A stretch of 64,000 bases of DNA from the NCBI RefSeq assembly GCF_022539665.2, contig NC_081337.1:6300679-6364678 (forward strand). Reading direction: 5' to 3'. The translations under genes and the position numbers were made by a program. The stretch's first letter is position 1, and the number at the start of each line of letters is the position of its first letter. This stretch comes from Daphnia carinata (taxonomy: Eukaryota; Arthropoda; Branchiopoda; Diplostraca; Daphniidae). Positions 54,351 through 64,000 of this stretch are shown in pieces. A model generated the notes under the pieces. That model was not told the DNA's origin, searched no databases, and saw only the letters and a list, made by a program, of their open reading frames with translations.

Positions 54351-55714
54351 ATGAATTCGATGCAGAATTGAATGCCAATCACGAGTAACTAGTTTATTTT
54401 TCAATTGGCATTATAGTTTTTGAAATAAACATAAAAAACAAGGAAAATTGTGTCGGCCGAGCGGCAAAAATAAGCCCGACATCGCACATTTTTTTAGTTT
54501 ATTTTGAAAATGGCTAACTCAGCGAGAAAACCACTAACATAATCGAACTCAGCGTTCAATTTTGACTATGCTGTGTGGTTTTTATCGAATTCCAAGAGAT
54601 GTGCATTTTGGTCGATTTTGACAAAAGTGAGAAGGCTATAGCCTTCCCACTTTTTCATTTTTGGCCAAATTTCAGCTTTGCCTAAAAACACATGAATTCG
54701 ATGCAGAATTGAATGCCAATCACGAGTAACTAGTTTATTTTTCAATTGGCATTATAGTTTTTGAAATAAACATAAAAAACAAGGAAAATTGTGTCGGCCG
54801 AGCGGCAAAAATAAGCCCGACATCGCACATTTTTTTAGTTTATTTTGAAAATGGCTAGTTCAGCGAGAAAACCACTAACATAATTGAACTCAGCGTTCAA
54901 TTTTGACTATGCTGTGTGGTTTTTATCGAATTCCAAGAGATGTGCATTTTGGTCGATTTTGACAAAAGTGAGAAGGCTATAGCCTTCCCACTTTTTCATT
55001 TTTGGCCAAATTTCAGCTTTGCCTAAAAACACATGAATTCGATGCAGAATTGAATGCCAATCACGAGTAACTAGTTTATTTTTCAATTGGCATTATAGTT
55101 TTTGAAATAAACATAAAAAACAAGGAAAATTGTGTCGGCCGAGCGGCAAAAATAAGCCCGACATCGCACATTTTTTTAGTTTATTTTGAAAATGGCTAGT
55201 TCAGCGAGAAAACCACTAACATAATTGAACTCAGCATTCAATTTTGACTATGCTGTGTGGTTTTTATCGAATTCCAAGAGATGTGCATTTTGGTCGATTT
55301 TGACAAAAGTGAGAAGGCTATAGCCTTCCCACTTTTTCATTTTTGGCCAAATTTCAGCTTTGCCTAAAAACACATGAATTCGATGCAGAATTGAATGCCA
55401 ATCACGAGTAACTAGTTTATTTTTCAATTGGCATTATAGTTTTTGAAATAAACATAAAAAACAAGGAAAATTGTGTCGGCCGAGCGGCAAAAATAAGCCC
55501 GACATCGCACATTTTTTTAGTTTATTTTGAAAATGGCTAGTTCAGCGAGAAAACCACTAACATAATTGAACTCAGCATTCAATTTTGACTATGCTGTGTG
55601 GTTTTTATCGAATTCCAAGAGATGTGCATTTTGGTCGATTTTGACAAAAGTGAGAAGGCTATAGCCTTCCCACTTTTTCATTTTTGGCCAAATTTCAGAT
55701 TTGCCTAAAAACAC
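54351..55714. repeat. Four complete, near-identical 341-bp repeat units
   Basis: The units are 54351-54691, 54692-55032, 55033-55373 and 55374-55714. Differences between them are a few single-base changes (for example TCAGCGTTCAATT versus TCAGCATTCAATT), indicating recent amplification or homogenisation. The unit starting at 55715 diverges after the first part. Confidence 0.95.
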
Positions 55715-55805
55715 ATGAATTCGATGCAGAATTGAATGCCAATCACTAATATCTAGTTTATTTTTCAATTGGCCTTGTAGTTTATGAATTAAAAATAAAA
55801 AACAA

Positions 55806-55855
55806 AAAAGTCGGCTTATTTTTTGTCGGCCGAGCGATAAAATAAGCCCGACTTT
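55806..55855. repeat. Inverted repeat inside a diverged satellite unit
   Basis: The arms AAGTCGGCTTATTTT and AAAATAAGCCCGACTT are complementary apart from one extra base and are separated by about 18 nt containing GTCGGCCGAGCG. Confidence 0.75.
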
Positions 55856-56749
55856 TCCCATGTTTTCAGTTGATTTTGAAAACGGCTGACATAGTCGAAC
55901 TCAGCGTTTAATTTTGATTATGCCATGTGGCTTTTATCAAATTCCAAGAGATGTCCATTTTGGCCGATTTTGACAAAAGTGGGAAGGCTATAGCCTTCCC
56001 ACTTTTTCATTTTTGGCTAAATTTCAAATTTGGCTTAAAATATATGATTTCGATTGAAGTTTGAATGGTAATCACGGGAATTACGTTTATTTTTCAATGG
56101 GACTAATAGTTTTTAATCAAGCGTAAAAAACGAAAAAATAAGAAAAGTCGGGCTTATTTTGTCGGGCTTAAAATTTTTTCCCCAAAAATTGACATCCATA
56201 TAAAAGTCCCATTGAAAAATAAAATTGATTCTCGTGATTACCATTCAAAAAACCTGAATCGAAATAATGTACATTCATTGCTATATTAAATATTTTTGAA
56301 ACATAAAATTGATGGAAAAGTCGGGCTTATTTTCAGTTATGGCTAAATTTTAAATTTGGCTTAAAATACATCATTTATGTCGGGAATCGAATGAAAAACG
56401 CGAAAATTAAGTTATTTATTTTTCCAATTGACTTATATTTATTTTAAAAAAACATAAAAAACCGTAACACAAAGATGGTGCGCCTACAGCACATTCTTTC
56501 CGTTCGTTTCAATAACGGCTCGTTTGACGAGAAAATAAATCACTTAACCCGTGCCAGCGTGTAATTTTAACTAAAGGTAAAAAAATAAAACAAGAAGAAT
56601 AGGTCGCTAACAGTTCAAATTTAAAACACCTTTGGGTTGTCGGAAACTTCGCGATCACCACGAGTTGTTTGATGACTCCAACCCTCCCGAACGGTTTGTG
56701 AAATCGGGAATACCATCTAACGTTTAAACTAACACCATTGACCATGGTA

Positions 56750-58424
56750 ATATTGTCTGTTCTCGTCTAGTCAAAATACTGACGCAAAATTTTTCCTTTG
56801 AATGTATGTTTTAACCCTGAAAAATATTTTTAGTTAAACTTTTTAAAGTATGATGCTATGTTTAAAATGACACATAGGAAATGATGGGAATTAAAAATGA
56901 AAGAAGGCTAACCCATCGACTGTGCTGTGCGAGGCGCTAAATTCGAATCTGTATTCAGCCACTGACAATATGGGCAAGGGGCGAGGGGGAGGTTGATGCA
57001 AAATGTACATTTAAAACCAAGGCGACGGTATTGCAACGTACCATTGCCAAAGATAAGAAACGGGAGGAGGAGGATCTTGTTAGTGTTTATTCCACGGCAA
57101 ATATCAACCTGGAAACCCTCAAAGTGGCTAAATCTGTTTCTTTTGTTCACGTACTCGAAATATATGTGAGAAAGTAAAACAACCAAAACATACAGAATAA
57201 TTCAAGAAAGCATCGAGAATAGCGTGCTTCGAAAGAAGTAGTTACCACCTCTGACGACTGATTGCGTGCATGGCAATTATGGCAGAAGTACAGCTTATTT
57301 TTCTCCACTATTATCTGAAACATATTTTGAAAACTTTCGAATTGCCCTTCTACAGACGAAAGAACGTTTCGATCTGCTTGTGCACATTGCATATCGTTAC
57401 CTCAGCACCGACAACACGTCAAGTCTCGTGTAGTGAAGAATGAAAGCCTACCACTCTTTGGAGAAAAACCATAAGGGTAAAATACACAAAAGAAGACAAT
57501 CAAGTTATTGCTGTCAGCTCTGTTTCACGAATTTGAGAGAAGACATATATAAAGAAAAATCATGAGACTCGGCTGCTTTGCTTGGAAGCCAATACAGAAA
57601 CAAAGAAAGCTTATGGGTAAACGGAAGAATGTGGGAAATAAGATGGCTGGCGCTGGCTGCAGATGCCAATGAATAAAGAATAATAAAGAAATGGGAAGTG
57701 GCAGATTTAGGCAAACACAAGCTGTGTTCCACAGTTGGAAACAAAACTGTTTTGCTCAACTTTCCCCAAGCGCGTCAAACGAAATTTGTTGAAAATAAAT
57801 TAAGACAAAAAGATGGGAGAAAATAGAATCTCTCATCATACAGATCCTCTCTGATGCGCGCACTGGATGTCGTCGTCGGTCGGAGTTTCTTCTCCTTTCT
57901 TTTTTCCTCACCGAGATATATTTAAAATGTATGTAAAGAAGTGAAAAACTGCCGCAACCAAAAAAAAAGAAAGAAGAGTCAACAATCCAATTAGTGTTGG
58001 TATTTCCAGTTCGACAACAAAGAAAAAAAAGAAGGCCAAAGAGAACGGAGACAGAGTAGGGATATCAACTCTAATAGAGCCAACATAAAAAAGCCAAAGA
58101 TAAGAGATGAAGAAAGAAAATGGCGTGTTTGTTTTTTACGCAAAAAGATTAAAACCAATAGAGGTTATAAACAAGAAGAAGAAAAGAAGGTGTGGCGGGC
58201 GTAGAAGGAGAGAAACGGAAAAAATACATTGGGCCAATCGATTAGAACAACGTGTTTCTCGTGTCTTGATGTGTGTGTGTTGTGTAATGTGTGTGGCTGC
58301 TCAATGTTGTTGTTCTTGTGTCTTGCTGTGTAAGAGAAGAGGACATCAGAGGGAAGGTGTGCGGGTATATAATTTATAAAGAATCTCTGGTGTGTTTCTT
58401 TTTCTTTTGCATGGGTGGTGTTCT
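56750..58424. other. Gap between the satellite and the tropomyosin 3' end
   Basis: No supported gene. On the minus strand it should hold the 3'UTR of the most distal tropomyosin terminal exon. An AATAAA on that strand lies at 57086-57091, but its use is unproven. Two minus-strand open frames at 56908-57392 show no recognisable domain. Confidence 0.45.
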
Positions 58425-58507
58425 TTAATAGCCAGCCAATTCTGCGAAAGTGGTATCCATTTCGTCGGCAATCGATTTGTATTTCTCCTTCTCGTGGACC
58501 AGTTCGT
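58425..58507 (-). CDS. Tm1: Tropomyosin alternative C-terminal exon 4
   Basis: It encodes (D)[20 protein letters not shown] then AELAGY and TAA. 83 nt, acceptor ctatacag. Its close similarity to exon 3 suggests a recent duplication within the cluster. Confidence 0.94.
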
Positions 58508-61500
58508 CTGTATAGGAAAAAACAAACAAAAAAAAAAGCAAAAAAAAACAGAAAAAAGGAGTCCATTAGCATCGCGGTACTCACATACGAAATAAGACCA
58601 TGCAAAATTGTTGCAGGTCTTTTTTGCTATTTTTTCTAAATTGGGAAGAAGGTTTCCAGGCTCTAACCAACCACTTGAAAGTAGTTGCTAAATGAAAAAG
58701 TTGTTTGAGTAGCATGCAATACTCCTTATATGCAGAGAGCGGGTAGTAGATGACTTGGGGTAATCAATACGTTGTCAGAGCAAGGTAAAAAAAAAATAAA
58801 TAAATAATAATAATAACAAAGAAAAAAAGGAGAGATTCCATTCGAAAGGCAAGCCGTGGATGGGATACACGTCGAAGAGGACGCAAAAAAACTTTGTTGC
58901 TGGTTCCGTTGCTTTCAAAATCAACTATAAGGTATATAAGAGGGTTTGTCTAATACTGGAGTCCTACAATCAATGGAGGGCATCGTGCTCAGAAAAAGGG
59001 TAGCAAAAATAAATAAAAAAGTTGTTCCTATACATGAAATATTATAGACGGTAGATGGCGGGGTAAAAGATCACTACAAAATAAAATAATAATAAAAAAA
59101 AAAACCACTATTCGAGAAATAGTAGGCCACTAAAAAAAGGGGGATATGCAGACAAACTACGTCCCACCAGTTTCCATCCGACTTTTCCTTCTCGAAGATA
59201 AAACAAAAACTATGTCACGCATGCGACAAGTTTTCCATTTCTTTTCTGTTGATCAAAGTAAAATCGCAATGAAAACTGCTGGAAAAATTATACAAAGAAT
59301 GAAAGGCATTCCGATAAAAAACGTTCATCTAATGAGTAGGTGGTTTCGTTCCTCTAAGAAGAAAAAACTGACGTGAAAAAAAAAGGAACAAGGGCGGACA
59401 CTAATATTTTCGATCCAGGTCAATCCAGTCCAAAGGAACAAAGAAATCAACGCAAAGAGGCAAGAAAGCAATATGTTCCCGAGAGAAATCCAACCTAAAG
59501 TGAATAGTAGTGGTAGAGGGAGCAGTAGCGTTGTTGATATCTCTAGTACGCCGAGAGTTCTGAGAAAGTCTGGTCCAAATCGTCTGTGATTGACTTGTAC
59601 TTCTCCTTCTCGTGCACCAACTCGTCTGTTGTTTATACAGACATGTTGATGGTTCAAGGAGGATTTTTTGTTTTGTTTGTGTTTTGTTTTTTTTTTTTTT
59701 TTTTGTGTTGTCCATGACGATGGAGGCGATGGAATTTCGTTTGGTTTTCGATTGAATTTCGGTCGCCCCAAATGAACCATCGATTTACAGAGAGGGAAAG
59801 AGTGATGGTGAGAGAGAGCAAACAATAAGGGAATGGTTCGTGGATGGAGGAAATGAAAACAAAAAACCGTAATTAGTTCTATGCCAATAGTAAAAGTCCA
59901 GGTGAATCTTATTCGATACTGGAGAGAAAGCCAGATAGTTGTAAGCTTAAATCTAAAACACAAGTTCGCTTCAATTAAAAGGCATTTTTTTTTTTAAGTA
60001 AACAAAAAAGAATTTTGAATCAAACTTAACCGCATCGAGTCACAAAACCATTTAATATTTCTTAACGCTTGAAAAGGTGCAGTCGATTTCGCGATAGAGT
60101 GTGTTGTACTCATCCTTCGATGTGATCAACGCGTCTGATCCATTGCGAATCCGTTCGCCAAAAAGCAGCGTGTTAGTAAGTGGCACAAAGAGAGACAGAG
60201 AAAGAGATAATTTGAGGTTAGTCTCTAAGAAAGGATTCGAATAAACTAAAGGACGCGAGTCTGAATCTCGTCTGTGCGTCCACATAGCAACAATAAAAAA
60301 AGGGAAAAAAAATGATGCAGTGGTAAACAAAAAATGAATACATTTATATTTTGGGAATGCTTCATGTCGCTTAGTGATCGATCCAAATGGAATGATTCCC
60401 CGAAGTGGGAAAAACACACAAAAACAACAATACTTTGTTTTTGAATAAAAAAAAACAAACAAAAAAAAAGTTATAACCTGTTGGCTAGATGTGAAACATT
60501 GACAGGCGCGCATGCAGGAAAGGCATTACATATTCTGGATGTCCTGGAGTGTGGACTCCATTTCTTCTTGAAGAAGTTTGTTCTTCTCCTTTTGGGCGAG
60601 CAAGTCGTCTGCTCGGAGCAACCCATGCCACACGGGATCGTTCGGTTTATTGGGGAATGAGGAGGGACACAACAAAAACACACTCATTAGTTTTAAAATA
60701 ACGTGCAAATCATGCGCCAGTTATGGCAGATTATATCACTTAGGTAAAGGTAACAAAAACAAACTAAAAAAGTTGAACTGAAAACGCAATTCATGCTGGA
60801 GTAGACGCGAAACATGCTTTAAGAATTGACATTTTTGTTTTACTGTTTTTGGTTTTGTTCTTTTAAAAGAAAATAAAATGTCGTTCGACGGCACGAAATT
60901 AAAGCTTTAAAAATTGGTGAATTAAGAATTAAAATAAAAAGAAAAAAAAAAACAACAAAAAAAAAAACTTAAGCTTAAAAGAAAAACGGAAAATGATTAT
61001 ACCCTCCAGTCGGTCGACTTCCTTCTGCAATTTCTGGACCGAACGTTCGGCAAATTCGGCGCGGGCTTCAGCCTGTGACGAAAATAATCAAGTGTGAGTC
61101 GTTTTTTTAAAGCTACCCAGATGGATGTGTGTGTGTCAGTGTAGGTGCGTGTTCGTGTGACGGACTATGCCAGGGCATGCAGATGACAGGCCTCTTTTAT
61201 CGATGCAACACAACAAAATAGAAAACAACTAGCAAGCTGGAAAGGACAGCTGCAAACCTTTTTGGCTGTGACCCTTTTACATCCGGGGCGTTCACGATAA
61301 ATTTTCGAATTGACTTTATGCACGAAAAGATATTGATCATATCATTCCGTGAATAACTGAAGAACTCGTTTTCCAAACGAATATCTTTCACATCAATTGG
61401 AAACGAATGCCCCCTCTCCATCTTTTTCTTTTCTGTCTTTCTTTTTTACTTAATGAAAGGTGATGGTTGTGTGTGCATACCTCTTTAAGCCGTGAGGAGA

Positions 61501-63604
61501 GTGTCTTGATCTGGACTTCGTACGATTCTTCCCGGGCAGTGGCCTAAATCAAGTCATGGGCGAACACGCAAGCAGGTGAAAAATTAAGAAAACGTGCAAT
61601 CAACTACGCGGCAAATAACAGGACGATGACTTATTGTCTAGTACAACACGGGTGTTACGGTGTAAGGGATGAAGGGAAAAAAAATCTACTAAATGTCGTC
61701 AAACGCGAACTCATGCCCCTGGCCACACACATAACAAAATGTGCCGTGTGAGATGATATCTTTTTCATCACTACGCTCTTCTACCTGCTTCATCCTGGTC
61801 GTGAGCGTCTTGATCTGCTCCTTGTAAGCTTCCTCACGTTGGTTGGCCTATTCAGGGCAATGAGCCAATCGCGTCACGACAGAGCATTTTGACATAAAAT
61901 ACGTACTGTTTCTTTTTTTTTACGGGAGCTTAATATACTAATTAATTTAATACTTAATCAAACGAAGCGTTTCGATTAAATTAGAAAAATCAATAATTTT
62001 TTTTTTGAAAAATCAAAACTGGGCTTATACCTTTTCTTCAGACACTTCCAGGGACTTGAGGTTGTTACCGACGACGCGCAACTCTTCTTCAAGCTCCACG
62101 ATTTTCCTGTAAAATGAAACCGGATATCGTCAGTACCAAGTCTAGAGAAGCGAATACACAGTGAAAAGGAAGACGATACGGTAAAAGGGACGACTGGGTA
62201 GGGTGTGGAATCACGTGCAAAATAACAATAAAAAAACAAAAAAACGGTCACCTTCCGGTGATTGTTTAAATGTGAAGCTGAACGCACAAATAGGAAGGCA
62301 AAAAAAAAGAGAGAGAGGACAGAGAGTGAAACGTGCGCATGCACTTACGATTCGCCTTGCTCCGCGCGCTCTTCGGCACGTTCCAAATCTGCTTCCAACA
62401 TGACCAGTTTGCGAGCAACCTATCATCGTGCAGCAACAACACCAGGCACAAAAAAGGAGATAAAAGACATATTTGGTAAGTTTCATTCTAGTGGGTTAAT
62501 ATAAACAACAGACACAGATGCATGAATGGTCAGCATAGCACGGGCTTGGGTACTCAAACACTCCTGTAAAAAGACATCCAAATGTTCGAATTAGTCAGAC
62601 AATGACCGTTGAGAAGTTTAAAAAAAAAATAACGAACAAATCTGGGTTAATAACTCGATCGCATGCCATCTGGTGTAACAGTAGGTGGATGGAGAAGGGT
62701 AGGGTACCATGCTCTAGATGTCGGGCAATGTAGACGACGAGGTAAAAAAAAAAACGTCTGGGCTAAAGGAGATACAAATCTTACGTTTCACCGGTTTCGG
62801 CGCGCTCTTCAGCACGCTCCAAATCCGCCTCAACCATGGCCAGCTTACGGGCCACCTGTGGTTCACACAAGCAACATCAATCCAATGTTTCTTAATTTGG
62901 TTCTTTTTTTTTTGCCTACACACTCATCTTAGTCCTTGTCCATTTAAAGTCTACGTGATCCAACAACAACAACCAGTGGCCGTCATCGTTATTCACTTCG
63001 TGTCACCCAAAATGGGACACGAATAACAAAATTGGTTTCTTTTACGAAAAAGGAACGTGGCTCTCTCTTCCACGAATGAATATCATCTTTCAAATCTTTA
63101 AGAGTGAGGGGAGGGGGGATTCAACTTGCCTCGTCGTACTTCCTATCAGCCTCTTCAGCCAGGAAGCGGGCTTCTTTCAACTGATTCTCCAACGCATCCA
63201 TGCGCTCTTCATCGGAGAGGGAGCGGTTCTCCAACACCTTGCGCATACTGCGTGAGTACCAGACATTGAAACAGTGAATTAAAAACACTTAGCTCGGACC
63301 TAGAAAGAAATCTGCCCAGCCTTAAAAACTTAATGAATAAACTATGAGTGATGATGATGGCATTTCTTTCCTTCCTTTTCATCTAAAAATTGCAAAGGTC
63401 ATTAATCACTTGAGTAAATAGGTAAACCTTGCGTGACATCCATGTTGCTGTTGTTTTCTTTCTGAATATAATTTTTACAATCATACCTCTTCGTATTTCT
63501 TGTCAGCCTCTTCGGCAATCAGTTTGGCTTGTGCTACTTGAGCTTCCAGAATGGCCACACGGTCGTCCTCCATGTTAGTACGGTTCTCCAATGCTTTGCG
63601 GATG
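58425..63604 (-). CDS. Tm1: Tropomyosin, 3' half of the gene with alternative exon clusters (5' exons outside window)
   Basis: Coiled-coil actin-binding protein of thin filaments and the cytoskeleton. In transcript order the exons are: pair 63604-63487 / 63247-63130 (118 nt), pair 62855-62785 / 62419-62349 (71 nt), 62106-62031 (76 nt), pair 61847-61785 / 61543-61481 (63 nt), 61072-61003 (70 nt), then four terminal exons of 83 nt each, with stops: 60608-60526, 60134-60052, 59625-59543 and 58507-58425. The encoded part corresponds to residues from about 126 to the C-terminus (284 in the usual arthropod protein). It contains [59 protein letters not shown] and [20 protein letters not shown]. Members within a pair have identical length and phase, so they are interchangeable. 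Orthology to Tm1 rather than another arthropod tropomyosin is my guess. Confidence 0.95.
59543..59625 (-). CDS. Tm1: Tropomyosin alternative C-terminal exon 3 (muscle-like)
   Basis: It encodes (D)[20 protein letters not shown] then SELSAY and TAG. 83 nt, acceptor aacaacag. It is closest to the canonical arthropod muscle tropomyosin C-terminus. Confidence 0.95.
60052..60134 (-). CDS. Tm1: Tropomyosin alternative C-terminal exon 2
   Basis: It encodes (D)[20 protein letters not shown] then SSVKKY and TAA. 83 nt, acceptor ggatcag. Confidence 0.92.
60526..60608 (-). CDS. Tm1: Tropomyosin alternative C-terminal exon 1
   Basis: It encodes (D)[20 protein letters not shown] then QDIQNM and TAA. 83 nt, acceptor gagcag. 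The sequence is the most divergent of the cluster, suggesting a non-muscle-type tail. Confidence 0.92.
61003..61072 (-). CDS. Tm1: Tropomyosin constitutive exon before the terminal cluster
   Basis: It encodes [20 protein letters not shown] then RLE plus one base. Acceptor cgtcacag, donor gtataa; 70 nt, phase 0 to phase 1. The single base joins AC of each terminal exon to give Asp. Confidence 0.95.
61481..61543 (-). CDS. Tm1: Tropomyosin alternative exon, third pair, copy 2
   Basis: It encodes [20 protein letters not shown] plus E; 63 nt, phase 0 to phase 0. Acceptor gatttag, donor gtatgc. It is clearly paralogous to the copy at 61785-61847. Confidence 0.95.
61785..61847 (-). CDS. Tm1: Tropomyosin alternative exon, third pair, copy 1
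   Basis: It encodes [20 protein letters not shown] plus Q; 63 nt, phase 0 to phase 0. Acceptor gaatag, donor gtagaa. Confidence 0.95.
62031..62106 (-). CDS. Tm1: Tropomyosin constitutive exon
   Basis: It encodes [20 protein letters not shown] then VSEEK. Acceptor ttttacag, donor gtataa; 76 nt, phase 2 to phase 0. Only one copy is seen. Confidence 0.95.
62349..62419 (-). CDS. Tm1: Tropomyosin alternative exon, second pair, copy 2
   Basis: It encodes [20 protein letters not shown] followed by QGE plus two bases. Acceptor gatgatag, donor gtaagt; 71 nt, mutually compatible with the copy at 62785-62855. Confidence 0.95.
62785..62855 (-). CDS. Tm1: Tropomyosin alternative exon, second pair, copy 1
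   Basis: It encodes [20 protein letters not shown] followed by TGE plus two bases. Acceptor accacag, donor gtaaga; 71 nt, phase 0 to phase 2, the same as its partner. Confidence 0.95.
63130..63247 (-). CDS. Tm1: Tropomyosin alternative exon, first pair, proximal copy (GC donor)
   Basis: It encodes [20 protein letters not shown], continuing to [11 protein letters not shown]. The acceptor is cacgcag. The donor is GAG|GCAAGT, a GC-AG type, because the coding frame must end exactly at YDE before VARKL. Confidence 0.95.
63487..63604 (-). CDS. Tm1: Tropomyosin alternative exon, first pair, distal copy
   Basis: It encodes [20 protein letters not shown], continuing to [11 protein letters not shown]. 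Acceptor gtgaag, donor gtatga. 118 nt, phase 2 in and phase 0 out, identical in length to its partner at 63130-63247. Confidence 0.95.
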
Positions 63605-64000
63605 CTTCACAGTAGGATGAATCAGAAAAAAAGAAACAAACGTCAAACAAAAGGGTATCATCATGCAGACTCGCGTGCGTCTTTTGTTTTTTTCTTTTTC
63701 CGTGTTTTTATCAGAGCCATCAAAAAGGGAAGTCAACTAGGGAGTAGCTCTCTGGCATTCGTTACGGAGGACGATGGCGATCCATCAGCTAAAACACTAT
63801 CGGAGGAGGGGTTATATCGCCCGTCATTATCGTACGGTGTTACGTACACAAAAGGGAAAAAAACGGGAGCATGCAAAGGACACATTCTGTACAAACGCAG
63901 GCATAACGAACACAAAAAAAAAGAAACTCACGAACGTGCTGGTAAAAGACTTACAGCCCGCGTCGGAGTGAAACTCAATCGACCCTACATCCCGCTTAAT
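63605..64000 (-). other. Tm1: Tropomyosin intron running out of the window
   Basis: No exon is seen. The next upstream exon must end in phase 2 with CG, to give Arg before M/I-RK. Confidence 0.6.

Larger units (their letters stand above)
53640..56750. repeat. Satellite-like tandem array, 341-bp unit
   Basis: ATGAATTCGATGCAGAATTG recurs at 54351, 54692, 55033, 55374 and 55715, exactly 341 bp apart. These units are almost identical. Degenerate units flank them: the anchor GAATTGAATG at 53685 is 680 bp (two units) before the copy at 54365, and related sequence continues at 56044, about 56373 and about 56500-56670. The core unit contains GAAGGCTATAGCCTTC and ATAAGCCCGAC motifs. No open frame is shared across the units. 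Confidence 0.93.
58508..63486 (-). other. Tm1: Tropomyosin introns
   Basis: The introns longer than 300 bp (58508-59542, 59626-60051, 60135-60525, 60609-61002, 61073-61480, 62420-62784) are A/T-rich. They show no additional exon copy that I could recognise on either strand. Confidence 0.6.

Noticed and set aside
54351-55714. Regular repeats as a CRISPR-like array or a repeat protein
   Set aside because: The units are 341 bp with no spacer/repeat division, contain stops in all frames, and sit in a eukaryotic genome.
56908-57392. Two minus-strand open frames (92 and 81 codons) near the satellite, one with a CHNCH motif
   Set aside because: They overlap each other, lack splice continuity or recognisable homology, and most likely lie in tropomyosin 3' flank.

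Overview
This is a eukaryotic window from an arthropod, most likely a small crustacean such as Daphnia. That assignment is inferred from short GT-AG introns of about 50-85 bp in three genes, an ionotropic-receptor gene of the arthropod chemosensory type, and a tropomyosin with the arthropod arrangement of alternative exons. Five protein-coding genes can be reconstructed. For four of them I followed the reading phase across every splice junction and every junction closes. The fifth, the ionotropic receptor, has one junction that is only tentative.

Layout. (1) 2327-32026, plus strand: a Kruppel-like factor of the KLF3/8/12 type. It has a CtBP-binding PVDLS motif and three C-terminal C2H2 fingers, in six exons spread over 30 kb. 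Its 5' end is not identified in the window. Its introns are unusually large and full of poly-T/poly-A runs and microsatellites. A 48-bp exon-like segment in intron 2 (7678-7725) is compatible in phase with both neighbours. (2) 32027-43254: the KLF 3'UTR and an intergenic stretch with no gene I can support. It holds a palindrome and a degenerate tRNA-like element. (3) 43255-46890, plus strand: an ionotropic receptor in about 13 short exons. (4) 48119-51095, minus strand: the deubiquitinase USP36 (6 exons, 894 aa). (5) 51868-53623, plus strand: CLUAP1/IFT38, a ciliary intraflagellar-transport protein (9 exons, 422 aa). It is divergent from USP36 across a 772-bp interval that carries a canonical RFX X-box and an old tandem duplication of the promoter, exon 1 and intron 1. 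(6) About 53640-56750: a satellite-like tandem array with a 341-bp unit. The CLUAP1 3'UTR looks like a decayed, in-register copy. (7) 58425-63604, minus strand: the 3' half of a tropomyosin gene. It has three duplicated internal exon pairs and four alternative terminal exons of 83 bp each, and its 5' exons lie beyond the window.

The genes do not form one pathway; this is an ordinary stretch of metazoan chromosome. Sequence texture changes sharply. Positions 1 to about 36000 are dominated by mononucleotide runs, while the gene-dense part from about 43000 on has few. I found no CRISPR array, no intact transposon, no viral sequence and no obviously new multi-gene system. The most interesting items are the duplicated CLUAP1 promoter with its X-box, the satellite that merges into the CLUAP1 3' end, the phase-matched cassette exon in the KLF gene, and the tropomyosin exon clusters with a GC-AG splice donor.
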